Shown: in pieces, positions 1-7,070 of the stretch
Numbering within the stretch: position 1 is the first letter of the stretch
Layout of the letters: the number at the start of each line of letters is the position of its first letter
NCBI GenBank assembly: GCA_905372445.1
Contig: CAJPPF010000070.1
Coordinates: 1 to 10,856 of the forward strand
Direction: 5' to 3'
Length of the DNA: 10,856 nucleotides
DNA from: an uncultured Prevotella sp.
GTDB taxonomy: Bacteria; Bacteroidota; Bacteroidia; Bacteroidales; Bacteroidaceae
Translations under genes and position numbers: made by a program
The notes under the pieces: model-generated
Seen by the model: only the letters and a program-made list of their open reading frames with translations
Told to the model about the DNA's origin: nothing
Database searches by the model: none

Positions 1-48
1 GACCTCCAGGTTATGAGCCTGGCGAGCTACCAACTGCTCCACTCCGCG
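1..48 (-). tRNA. tRNA-Met (CAT), initiator type, 3' part cut by window edge
   Basis: Read on the - strand from 48 to 1, this gives an acceptor 5' strand CGCGGAG, a D arm with stem GAGC/GCTC, an anticodon stem CCAGG/CCTGG and a loop CTCATAA; the CAT anticodon lies at 15-13. The variable loop begins at the edge, and the T arm and acceptor 3' strand lie outside the window. The unpaired-type C at position 1 and the A11:T24 pair in the D stem are initiator tRNA features, so formyl-Met tRNA is preferred over elongator Met. The third base pair from the top of the anticodon stem is A:T, not the G:C of the classic three-G:C initiator stem. Confidence 0.93.
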
Positions 49-93
49 ATGTTATACCAACTTTTCATTTGGGTTTCCCTTGAAAAGTGTGTG

Positions 94-125
94 CAAAGGT
101 ACGACTTTTTTTTGAAACTACCAAA
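94..125 (-). promoter_or_regulatory. Promoter of the tRNA-Met gene, Bacteroidota type
   Basis: On the - strand, TTTG (125-122) is followed after 20 bases by TACCTTTG (101-94), a perfect match to the Bacteroidota -33/-7 arrangement TTTG-N19-21-TAnnTTTG. Transcription would start near 88-86, giving a 5' leader of about 40 bases before the tRNA at 48. Confidence 0.75.
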
Positions 126-182
126 TGTTTCCGTGTTTTTTATCTTTTATATGTCGTAAAGAACGTTTTTTGCGCATTATCC

Positions 183-213
183 TTTGTTTTGTGTAATTTA
201 ATTATTACCTTTG
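183..213 (+). promoter_or_regulatory. Promoter of the TetR-family gene, Bacteroidota type
   Basis: TTTG (183-186), 19 bases, then TACCTTTG (206-213) matches the Bacteroidota sigma-ABfr-type promoter. The predicted start of transcription is near 219-221, giving a leader of about 35 bases before the ATG at 256. It diverges from the tRNA promoter, and the two -7 elements share the 12-mer TACCTTTGCACA. Confidence 0.75.
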
Positions 214-235
214 CACAGAGTAAGAATATGTGCAA
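211..235. promoter_or_regulatory. Candidate operator: inverted repeat over the tetR promoter start
   Basis: TTGCACA (211-217) and TGTGCAA (229-235) form a perfect 7-base inverted repeat with an 11-base spacer. It overlaps the end of the -7 element and the expected transcription start. A further CACA-ending copy, TTTACACA, follows at 237-244. Position and symmetry suit an autoregulatory site for the TetR-family protein. The left arm is partly the extended -7 consensus, so the symmetry could be partly accidental. Confidence 0.35.
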
Positions 236-255
236 TTTTACACAGGATAGTTTAC

Positions 256-849
256 ATGTCAATATCTAAGACGAGGACAAGATTAGTGGATGTCGCCAGG
301 ATGCTCTTTGCAAAGAATGGCGTAGCTAATACCACAATGAATGACATAGCTGTTGCCTCAGGCAAGGGTCGTCGTACGCTTTACACCTATTTTAATAGTA
401 AGGAAGAGATATTCTCTGCCGTTATTGAATCAGAACTGGAGCGTCTATCCGATAAACTTGATGAAGTTGCAGCACGAAATATCCGTCCTCAGGATAAAAT
501 TATTGAACTTATATATACCCACCTCTCCTTGATTCGTGAGACAGTGGTAAGAAATGGCAACCTCCGTGCAGAGTTTTTCCGTAATATCTGGCTCGTAGAG
601 GGCGTTAGAAAGAAGTTCGATTCTGAGGAAATCTCTATCTTCCGCCGTGTATATGAAGAAGGTAATGAGAGTGGCGATTTCGATATTGACAACATAGAAC
701 TTGTTGCAGATATCACCCATTATTGCATTAAGGGACTTGAGGTTCCGTTTATCTATGGTCGGATTGCTCCGGGTTTGAGCGAAGAAGCCAGCAAACCTCT
801 CGTTGCAAAGGTCGTATATGGTGCTCTGGGCAAGAACAAGCCTGTGTAG
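256..849 (+). CDS. TetR/AcrR-family transcriptional regulator
   Basis: A protein of 197 residues, typical TetR length. The N-terminal DNA-binding domain is clear at about residues 8-54: a first helix RLVDVARMLFAKNGV, then the helix-turn-helix TTMNDIAVASGKGRRTLYTY (26-45) and the FNSKEEIF segment (46-53) that ends this fold. The remaining helical part should bind a ligand and mediate dimerisation; its ligand cannot be read from sequence. I start at ATG 256 because it lies about 35 bases behind a good promoter, has AGGA eight bases upstream (244-247), and gives a normal TetR N-terminus; a TTG at 211 would fall inside the -7 element. It sits 67 bases upstream of fabG in the same direction, which suggests control of itself and of the fabG run, possibly in response to a fatty-acid or envelope signal (inference). 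Confidence 0.93.
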   Translation: MSISKTRTRLVDVARMLFAKNGVANTTMNDIAVASGKGRRTLYTYFNSKEEIFSAVIESELERLSDKLDEVAARNIRPQDKIIELIYTHLSLIRETVVRNGNLRAEFFRNIWLVEGVRKKFDSEEISIFRRVYEEGNESGDFDIDNIELVADITHYCIKGLEVPFIYGRIAPGLSEEASKPLVAKVVYGALGKNKPV

Positions 850-916
850 AAAGCAGCGAATGTAGATGAAAGAATAATTTTCAATTAAATAAATAATTAA
901 TCAACTAAAAAGAATT

Positions 917-1675
917 ATGAGATTACTTACAGGTAAGACAGCGCTCGTCACGGGTGCTGCCCGCGGCATAGGCAAGGCGGTAGCAATGAAATTTGCCAGT
1001 GAGGGAGCAAACATTGCATTCACTGACCTCGTTCTCAATGATGATATGGCAGCAGGCCTTGAGGCCACTCGCAAGGAGATTGAAGCTCTCGGTGTCACTT
1101 GTCGTGCTTATGCAGGCAATGCGGCAGACTTTGCAGAGACGGAAACCGTGGTTAAGCAGATTCATGCAGATTTCGGAACAATTGATATACTTGTCAACAA
1201 TGCTGGCATAACAAAAGACGGTCTTATGCTTCGTATGACAGAGGCACAGTGGGACGCTGTGCTCAATGTAAACCTCAAGAGTGCTTTCAATTTCATTCAT
1301 GCCTGTGCTCCGATAATGCTCCGTCAGCGTAGTGGTTCTATCATTAACATGACAAGTGTTGTTGGTATTCACGGTAATGCAGGTCAGTGCAACTATTCTG
1401 CATCGAAGGCAGGTATGATAGGTCTTGCCAAGTCTATCGCTCAGGAACTCGGTACTAAGGGCGTACGTGCCAACTGTGTTGCTCCGGGCTTTATTGAAAC
1501 CCCAATGACCGAGCAGCTTCCGGAAGAGATACGTAAGGAATGGATGACGAAGATTCCGCTTCGTCGTGGAGGTCAGACTGAGGACATTGCAAACGTCTGT
1601 CTGTTCCTCGCATCAGAATTGTCAAGCTATGTGACCGGTCAGGTCATTCAGGTTGACGGTGGCATGAACACATAA
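917..1675 (+). CDS. fabG: 3-oxoacyl-[acyl-carrier-protein] reductase FabG
   Basis: A 252-residue short-chain dehydrogenase/reductase, cytoplasmic, expected to reduce 3-oxoacyl-ACP to 3-hydroxyacyl-ACP with NADPH in type II fatty acid elongation. Visible motifs: the dinucleotide-binding TGAARGIG at 12-19, NNAG at 94-97 followed by the FabG-typical ITKDGLMLRM, and the catalytic tetrad N119, S147, Y160, K164 (YSASK at 160-164). The spacing matches the E. coli enzyme (S138, Y151, K155) with an offset of nine. The C-terminus, VTGQVIQVDGGMNT, is the usual FabG ending. The protein closely resembles the housekeeping FabG of Bacteroidales as I remember it. No good TAnnTTTG promoter is seen in the 67-base gap to the regulator (best is TAATTTTC at 875-882, without a -33 element), so co-transcription with tetR is likely. 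A generic SDR is less likely because of the FabG-specific segments. Confidence 0.93.
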   Translation: MRLLTGKTALVTGAARGIGKAVAMKFASEGANIAFTDLVLNDDMAAGLEATRKEIEALGVTCRAYAGNAADFAETETVVKQIHADFGTIDILVNNAGITKDGLMLRMTEAQWDAVLNVNLKSAFNFIHACAPIMLRQRSGSIINMTSVVGIHGNAGQCNYSASKAGMIGLAKSIAQELGTKGVRANCVAPGFIETPMTEQLPEEIRKEWMTKIPLRRGGQTEDIANVCLFLASELSSYVTGQVIQVDGGMNT

Positions 1676-1696
1676 TTTATATATAATACTTTTGCA

Positions 1697-2374
1697 TTGA
1701 AAGTAATATACGAGGATAATCATATTATCATTGTCTCTAAAGAGAGTGGCGAAATCGTGCAGGGCGACAAGACCGGCGACGAACCATTGTCTGAGACAGT
1801 GAAGCAATACATTAAGGAGAAGTACCATAAACCCGGGGACGTGTTCCTCGGGGTGGTACACCGCCTTGACAGACCCGTCAGTGGTTTGGTTGTCTTCGCT
1901 CGTACTTCAAAGGCACTGTCGCGCATGAGCATGATGTTTCGTGATGGCGAGATACATAAAACCTATTGGGCTATTACCAGAAACTGCCCGCCAAAAGAAG
2001 AGGATACCATAACCACATGGCTTGTGCGTAATGAGAAGCAGAACAAAAGCTATTCCCATGCACACGAGGTTGCCGGCTCTAAGAAAGCGATACTGAAGTA
2101 TAAGGTAATAGGCAAGACGGACAACTATAGCCTGCTTGAAGTTAATCTCCTGACAGGGCGCCACCATCAGATTCGCTGCCAGCTTGCATCAATCGATTGC
2201 CCTATCAGGGGCGACGTCAAGTACGGTGCGCGTCGAAGCAATCCTGATGGCAGCATTTCATTGCTGTCACGTCGCGTGCAGTTCGTACATCCTGTATCAA
2301 AGAAACCTATAGATATCGTAGTCCCGCTGCCAGATGATAAGCTGTGGCACGACATATCGGCAACAGTAAAATAA
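1697..2374 (+). CDS. RluA/RluD-family RNA pseudouridine synthase, TTG start
   Basis: A 225-residue cytoplasmic enzyme expected to isomerise specific uridines in rRNA or tRNA to pseudouridine. The catalytic motif is HRLDRPVSG (55-63) with Asp58; the family consensus is HRLDxxTSG, so Thr is replaced by Val. Also visible are KTYWAI (88-93) with the family Tyr90 and GRHHQIR (154-160) with Arg155. There is no N-terminal S4 domain, so it is the short, catalytic-domain-only type; the target RNA cannot be assigned. The start is forced: the fabG stop (1673-1675) is in the same frame, no ATG or GTG lies between, and TTG 1697 gives MKVIYEDNHIIIVSK, a standard family N-terminus. It lies 21 bases after fabG and 23 before tamB, consistent with an operon. 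A TAnnTTTG-like element (1687-1694) lies directly before the start codon. Confidence 0.9.
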   Translation: MKVIYEDNHIIIVSKESGEIVQGDKTGDEPLSETVKQYIKEKYHKPGDVFLGVVHRLDRPVSGLVVFARTSKALSRMSMMFRDGEIHKTYWAITRNCPPKEEDTITTWLVRNEKQNKSYSHAHEVAGSKKAILKYKVIGKTDNYSLLEVNLLTGRHHQIRCQLASIDCPIRGDVKYGARRSNPDGSISLLSRRVQFVHPVSKKPIDIVVPLPDDKLWHDISATVK

Positions 2375-2397
2375 AACAGATAACACATACAGTGCTT

Positions 2398-5300
2398 ATG
2401 AGAAAGGCCGTCAAGATAATCGGCATAATTGTTGCAGTTCCTGTCTTTCTTTTTTTTATTCTTGCGGCATTGTTTTATTTCCCTCCGTTTCAGAGCTGGG
2501 CAGTAAACCGTGTCACTTCTATAACTTCAGAAAAGACAGGAATGGAGATAACCGTAGAACGTGTCAATCTCTCCTTTCCGTTTGATTTGTCTGTTGACGG
2601 AATAAAAGTCCTGAAGCCAAATGATACTATACCTCAACAGAAAGACACCATTGCAGATATTAAGTGCACAATCGTCGATATTCAGTTGTTGCCCCTTTTT
2701 ATGGCTCAAGTGGAGATCGATGAACTTGATATTCAGAATATAAAGTTCAACACATCCGACTTTATTCCCACAGCTCATGTCAAGGGCGCCGCAAAGCGGC
2801 TTAGTGTCAAGAGTCACGGCATCAACTTGAAAAAGGAAAACGTTGTGCTCGACAACGTTATGCTCGATGGTGCAGACATAAGTCTACGGCTTCTCGAGGC
2901 AGAGCAGGAAGACACTATAAAAAGCGAAAACAACTGGGCTATAGCTTTAAAGAGCCTCTCAATAAGCAATTCACGCATTCTGTTTAATACGATTGGTGAC
3001 ACAATAACAGTTGGTACAGACATAAAAAAAGTATCAGCAGATAACGGTCATTTCGATTTGGGTAATGGAGTTTATGAACTGTCGGCTGCCGATATGGTAT
3101 TGTCGAAACTTACTTATGACAACAATCTCGAACCACATATCAAAGGATTAGACACTAACCATATCCGACTGTCTGATGTCGCTTTAGGTGTCGATTCGGT
3201 GCATTATGCCACTCCAGATCTTTTTGTCAAGGTGCGCAAGGTTAGTGCAAAGGAAGAAGTGGGTTTGGAATTACGTCAGGCAAATGGTATCGTGAAGATG
3301 GATTCTACTGCAATTCATCTACCATCGTTCCATATTGCTACACCTTATTCATACGTTCATTTAAATATGGACATGGACTTGAATGCCTTTGACGAACATT
3401 CGCCCGGACGGCTGTGGCTGAAAGCTAACGGACAGTTGGCAAAGAACGATATAATGTTCTTTGCCGAAGGACTTCCCCAAAAGATGAAAACATCATTGCC
3501 GCATTATCCGCTATCGTTTGAGTGTGATATTGAGGGAAACATGAGATTGCTTAGTGTAAATCGCATGTCGGCAGAGTTGCCTACTGCCTTTAAAGCAAGT
3601 GCGAAGGGACATGTGTCAAACGTGCTTAATACTGATAACCTGCTTGCTAATCTCAATCTTGATATTACTACATATAATGTGGCATTTGCCACCAATGCGT
3701 TTCTTGACCCGTCAGTAAGCAATACATTCCGTATACCCAATGGTACAAATGTAAAAGGTTTTGTGAATGCTAAAGGAAAGGCATATGATGCAGATGCTGT
3801 AATTGCTAATGGCAGGGGCTGGGCAAAGGTAAAGGGACATTTCAACTCTAATGTAATGAGCTATAATGCCGACATTGTTGCACGTTCATTCCCATTACAT
3901 GGATTCCTTCCCGGCATGGAAGTGACACCTTTGTCAGGCAGGATAAATGTTGCTGGTAATGGCACTGATATCTTCTCACCAAAGATGCGCCTTGATTCAT
4001 ACGTTAAGATTGACCATTTCGCATATTCCGGATTCGATATATCCTCAACACGGGGCAATGTAAGGATTCGCGATGGACGTGTGCATGCAGATTTAAACTG
4101 CGACAACAAGATGCTGCGTGGCGACATTGCTGTCGACGCATTGATGAGCACAAAGAATGTACGTGCTACCTTAGGACTCTCGCTCGACAAGGCTGACTTG
4201 CAGGCAATGAAGTTTGTAGAATTTCCTCTTACTACGGAGATGTGTGCCCATGTTGATGTAGCGAGCGACGTCGGTGAATATTATAAGGTACAAGGCTTTG
4301 TCAGCGATGTGATGATTCAAGACAGTGCCAACACCTACCGACCGGCGAATATGAACCTTGATATAACTACCCGCAGTGACACCACATGGGCACTTATCAA
4401 CAGTGGCGATCTTGATATTGACCTTTCCGCCAGTGGCAGTTATAAGCAACTGATGAAAGTTGCAGGTAATCTTAGTAAGGAACTGACCCGGCAGATTGAC
4501 CGTAAATACATCTCTCAAGATTCATTGAAGCAGGTTTTACCTATTGGACATATAAAAATCCATTCAGGAAAGAATAATATACTGGCTCATTATGCAGGGC
4601 ATCTGGATTATGCCTTTAAGTCGATGAACGCTGACATAAACGTATCGCCGGAGAAAGGAATAAACGGCTATGCCCAGATCGACTCCCTGTTTACTCATGG
4701 AATGCAGCTTGATAAAGTACGCCTTGACCTCGCTACTGACGAATCGGGCTTCAAATATAAGGGACAGATATATAACGACAAGAAGAATCCACAGTACAGC
4801 TTCAATGCCTTGTTCGACGGTAGTCTTTTCGAGACAGGCAGCGATGTGAGTCTGCGTCTATATGATGAAGCAGACAAACTTGCTCTCCGTATGGGTCTCC
4901 GTGGCATATTCGAAAGCAACGGCATACGTGTGAAACTGGCGGATATAAACCCCATCTTGGGCTATCGGAAGTTCACCGCCAATGATGATAACTACTTATT
5001 CCTTGCTGACGATAACCGCATGTCTGCAAATATGATACTGAAAGCCGATGATGGTACCGGTCTGCAAATCTATTCAAACGATGATCATAGTGGGGTATTG
5101 CAGGATGTAACTATTGGTATTAATCATCTCGACCTGGCATCAATCGTTTCCATTGTACCTTATATGCCTAAGATGGCGGGTGTGCTAAATGGTGACTTCC
5201 ACGTCATACAGACAGAGAAGGAACTATCTGTTTCCAGTTCGCTTGCAGTCAATAGACTTGTCTATGAAGGCAATCGAATGGGCAACCTTTCGTCCGAGTT

Positions 5301-7020
5301 CGTTTATATGCCGCTTGATAATGGCAAGCACTATGTTGATGCCATATTCATGCACAACGGCAACGATGTTGGAACTATCAAAGGAACTTATAGCTCTGAT
5401 GAAAAAGAAAGTGCATTGGATGCCAAACTTAATCTCGCAAGGTTGCCGTTAAGTCTTCTCAATGGTTTCTTCCCGGACCAGATTCTTGGTTTGAGAGGCT
5501 ATGGCGATGGAGAGTTGGACATACACGGACCGCTGTCAAACTTGAGTGTTAACGGTGAGCTGCAACTCGATTCTGCTTTCCTTTTCAGTGTTCCTTATGG
5601 CGTTGAAATGAGTTTTGACGATCGTCCGGTTGAGATAAAGAACAGCAGGTTAGTGCTTGAGAACTTCAACATGTATGCAAACAATCGTAAGCCACTCGTA
5701 CTTAATGGCTATGTGAACTTTGCTGACATAGATAAAATGAGTATGCACATGCGTATGAATGCCCGCAATTTCCTGCTTATCGATTCAAAGGAAAGTCGTC
5801 GTAGCGAGGCTTTTGGGCGTGCTTATGTCAATTTCAATGCGTTGGCATCAGGTCCACTCTCTGCCCTTAAGGTACGTGGTAAGCTCGATGTGCTTGGTTC
5901 CAGCGATATCACATATATCATGCGTGACACACCGCTGTCCACTGATAACCGTTTGGACGACCTTGTTAAGTTTACCGACTTTAATGACTCCAAAGAGGAA
6001 ACCATTGTCCGCCCTACAATCGAAGGTCTGTACGTGGACCTTGGCATTGACATTGACCAGGGAGCGCGTGTATTCTGTGCTCTCAATGCCATAAAGTCAA
6101 ATTATGTTGATATTACAGGAGGCGGTGAACTGCGTTTTGTAATGCGCGGCGATGAAATGCGCATGACAGGGCGCTATACAATAGCCGACGGTGAGATGAA
6201 ATACTCCCTGCCTGTAATCCCACTGCAGACATTTACCATTGACCCGGGATCGTATGTTGAATTTTCCGGCGATGTGATGAATCCTAAGTTGAACATTACC
6301 GCCAATGAAACCATTCGTGCCAATGTCAACGAGGAAGGCAATAACAGGATAGTGCAATTCCGGACAGGTGTTGTGCTGACAAAGACACTCAACGACATGG
6401 GACTTGAGTTTATCATTGATGCACCGGAGGACATGGCCATTCATAGTAATCTTCAGACAATGTCAAAGGAGGAACGTGGCAAGATTGCCGTCACCATGCT
6501 TACTACAGGGATGTACTTCTCCAGTGGCAACACCTCTGCCATGTCTATGAACTCAGCTTTTAACTCATTCCTGCAGAGTGAGATAAATAGTATCACAGGC
6601 AATGCCCTCCGCACACTCGATCTGTCTATCGGACTTGACAACACCACTGACGAAGCAGGACAGTTGCATACCGACTATTCATTCAAATTCGCTAAGCGAT
6701 TCTGGAACAATCGTGTCCGTCTTGTTGTTGGTGGCAAGGTGTCTTCCGGTACGTCGCAGACGCAGAGCCTGTTTGATAACCTCGCTCTTGAATATCGTCT
6801 GAGTCAGAGATCAAACACCAATCTTAAGCTGTTCTATGAGCGTCAGGTCTACGATTATCTTGAAGGCTATATCGGACAGTATGGCATTGGTATAGTGTGG
6901 AAGCGTAAGCTCGAGCGATTGAACGAACTCTTCGATATTTTCAGAAAGCGTAAGAAGGAGAACGGTGATGCTCATATTGACTCAACGACAGTAGAAAAGA
7001 AAGGAGATGAGGAGTTATGA
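2398..7020 (+). CDS. tamB: TamB-family translocation/assembly module protein (AsmA-like, DUF490)
   Basis: A 1540-residue envelope protein. It opens with a signal-anchor (MRKAVK, then a hydrophobic stretch at about 6-28), followed by an AsmA-like start (SWAVNRVTSITSEKTGMEIT). The long middle alternates short beta strands and D/N-rich turns, as expected for the beta-taco groove of TamB, YhdP and AsmA-like lipid-transfer proteins. The DUF490/TamB domain occupies roughly the last 400 residues, including FSGDVMNPKLNITA (about 1289 on) and a final strand region ending GQYGIGIVWKRKLERL. A charged tail of about 25 residues closes the protein. ATG 2398 is chosen because the signal-anchor follows at once; a GTG at 2344 would overlap the preceding gene and add 18 residues. 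It is followed immediately by the outer-membrane partner. The pair should span the periplasm; proposed roles are outer-membrane protein assembly and phospholipid movement. Confidence 0.92.
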   Translation: MRKAVKIIGIIVAVPVFLFFILAALFYFPPFQSWAVNRVTSITSEKTGMEITVERVNLSFPFDLSVDGIKVLKPNDTIPQQKDTIADIKCTIVDIQLLPLFMAQVEIDELDIQNIKFNTSDFIPTAHVKGAAKRLSVKSHGINLKKENVVLDNVMLDGADISLRLLEAEQEDTIKSENNWAIALKSLSISNSRILFNTIGDTITVGTDIKKVSADNGHFDLGNGVYELSAADMVLSKLTYDNNLEPHIKGLDTNHIRLSDVALGVDSVHYATPDLFVKVRKVSAKEEVGLELRQANGIVKMDSTAIHLPSFHIATPYSYVHLNMDMDLNAFDEHSPGRLWLKANGQLAKNDIMFFAEGLPQKMKTSLPHYPLSFECDIEGNMRLLSVNRMSAELPTAFKASAKGHVSNVLNTDNLLANLNLDITTYNVAFATNAFLDPSVSNTFRIPNGTNVKGFVNAKGKAYDADAVIANGRGWAKVKGHFNSNVMSYNADIVARSFPLHGFLPGMEVTPLSGRINVAGNGTDIFSPKMRLDSYVKIDHFAYSGFDISSTRGNVRIRDGRVHADLNCDNKMLRGDIAVDALMSTKNVRATLGLSLDKADLQAMKFVEFPLTTEMCAHVDVASDVGEYYKVQGFVSDVMIQDSANTYRPANMNLDITTRSDTTWALINSGDLDIDLSASGSYKQLMKVAGNLSKELTRQIDRKYISQDSLKQVLPIGHIKIHSGKNNILAHYAGHLDYAFKSMNADINVSPEKGINGYAQIDSLFTHGMQLDKVRLDLATDESGFKYKGQIYNDKKNPQYSFNALFDGSLFETGSDVSLRLYDEADKLALRMGLRGIFESNGIRVKLADINPILGYRKFTANDDNYLFLADDNRMSANMILKADDGTGLQIYSNDDHSGVLQDVTIGINHLDLASIVSIVPYMPKMAGVLNGDFHVIQTEKELSVSSSLAVNRLVYEGNRMGNLSSEFVYMPLDNGKHYVDAIFMHNGNDVGTIKGTYSSDEKESALDAKLNLARLPLSLLNGFFPDQILGLRGYGDGELDIHGPLSNLSVNGELQLDSAFLFSVPYGVEMSFDDRPVEIKNSRLVLENFNMYANNRKPLVLNGYVNFADIDKMSMHMRMNARNFLLIDSKESRRSEAFGRAYVNFNALASGPLSALKVRGKLDVLGSSDITYIMRDTPLSTDNRLDDLVKFTDFNDSKEETIVRPTIEGLYVDLGIDIDQGARVFCALNAIKSNYVDITGGGELRFVMRGDEMRMTGRYTIADGEMKYSLPVIPLQTFTIDPGSYVEFSGDVMNPKLNITANETIRANVNEEGNNRIVQFRTGVVLTKTLNDMGLEFIIDAPEDMAIHSNLQTMSKEERGKIAVTMLTTGMYFSSGNTSAMSMNSAFNSFLQSEINSITGNALRTLDLSIGLDNTTDEAGQLHTDYSFKFAKRFWNNRVRLVVGGKVSSGTSQTQSLFDNLALEYRLSQRSNTNLKLFYERQVYDYLEGYIGQYGIGIVWKRKLERLNELFDIFRKRKKENGDAHIDSTTVEKKGDEEL

Positions 7021-7070
7021 TTAATAAATTATCAATGTCAGTGATTAATTTCTTATCATGTAAATACCTA

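Noticed and set aside
87..269. A 60-codon frame in the divergent intergenic region with a hydrophobic translation
   Set aside because: It starts with GTG upstream of both promoter elements' expected start sites, crosses the tetR promoter and overlaps the tetR start. Its hydrophobicity follows from T-rich sequence.
875..882. TAATTTTC as a -7 element for a separate fabG promoter
   Set aside because: It lacks the final G of TAnnTTTG and has no TTG about 20 bases upstream, so it is too weak to call.
923..1372. A 149-codon frame on the - strand opposite fabG
   Set aside because: It is fully antisense to a clearly conserved enzyme, its translation has no recognisable domain, and no promoter is evident.
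5189..6094. Alternative + strand frames of 87 and 111 codons inside tamB
   Set aside because: They lie within the uninterrupted tamB frame, with low-complexity translations typical of out-of-frame reading.
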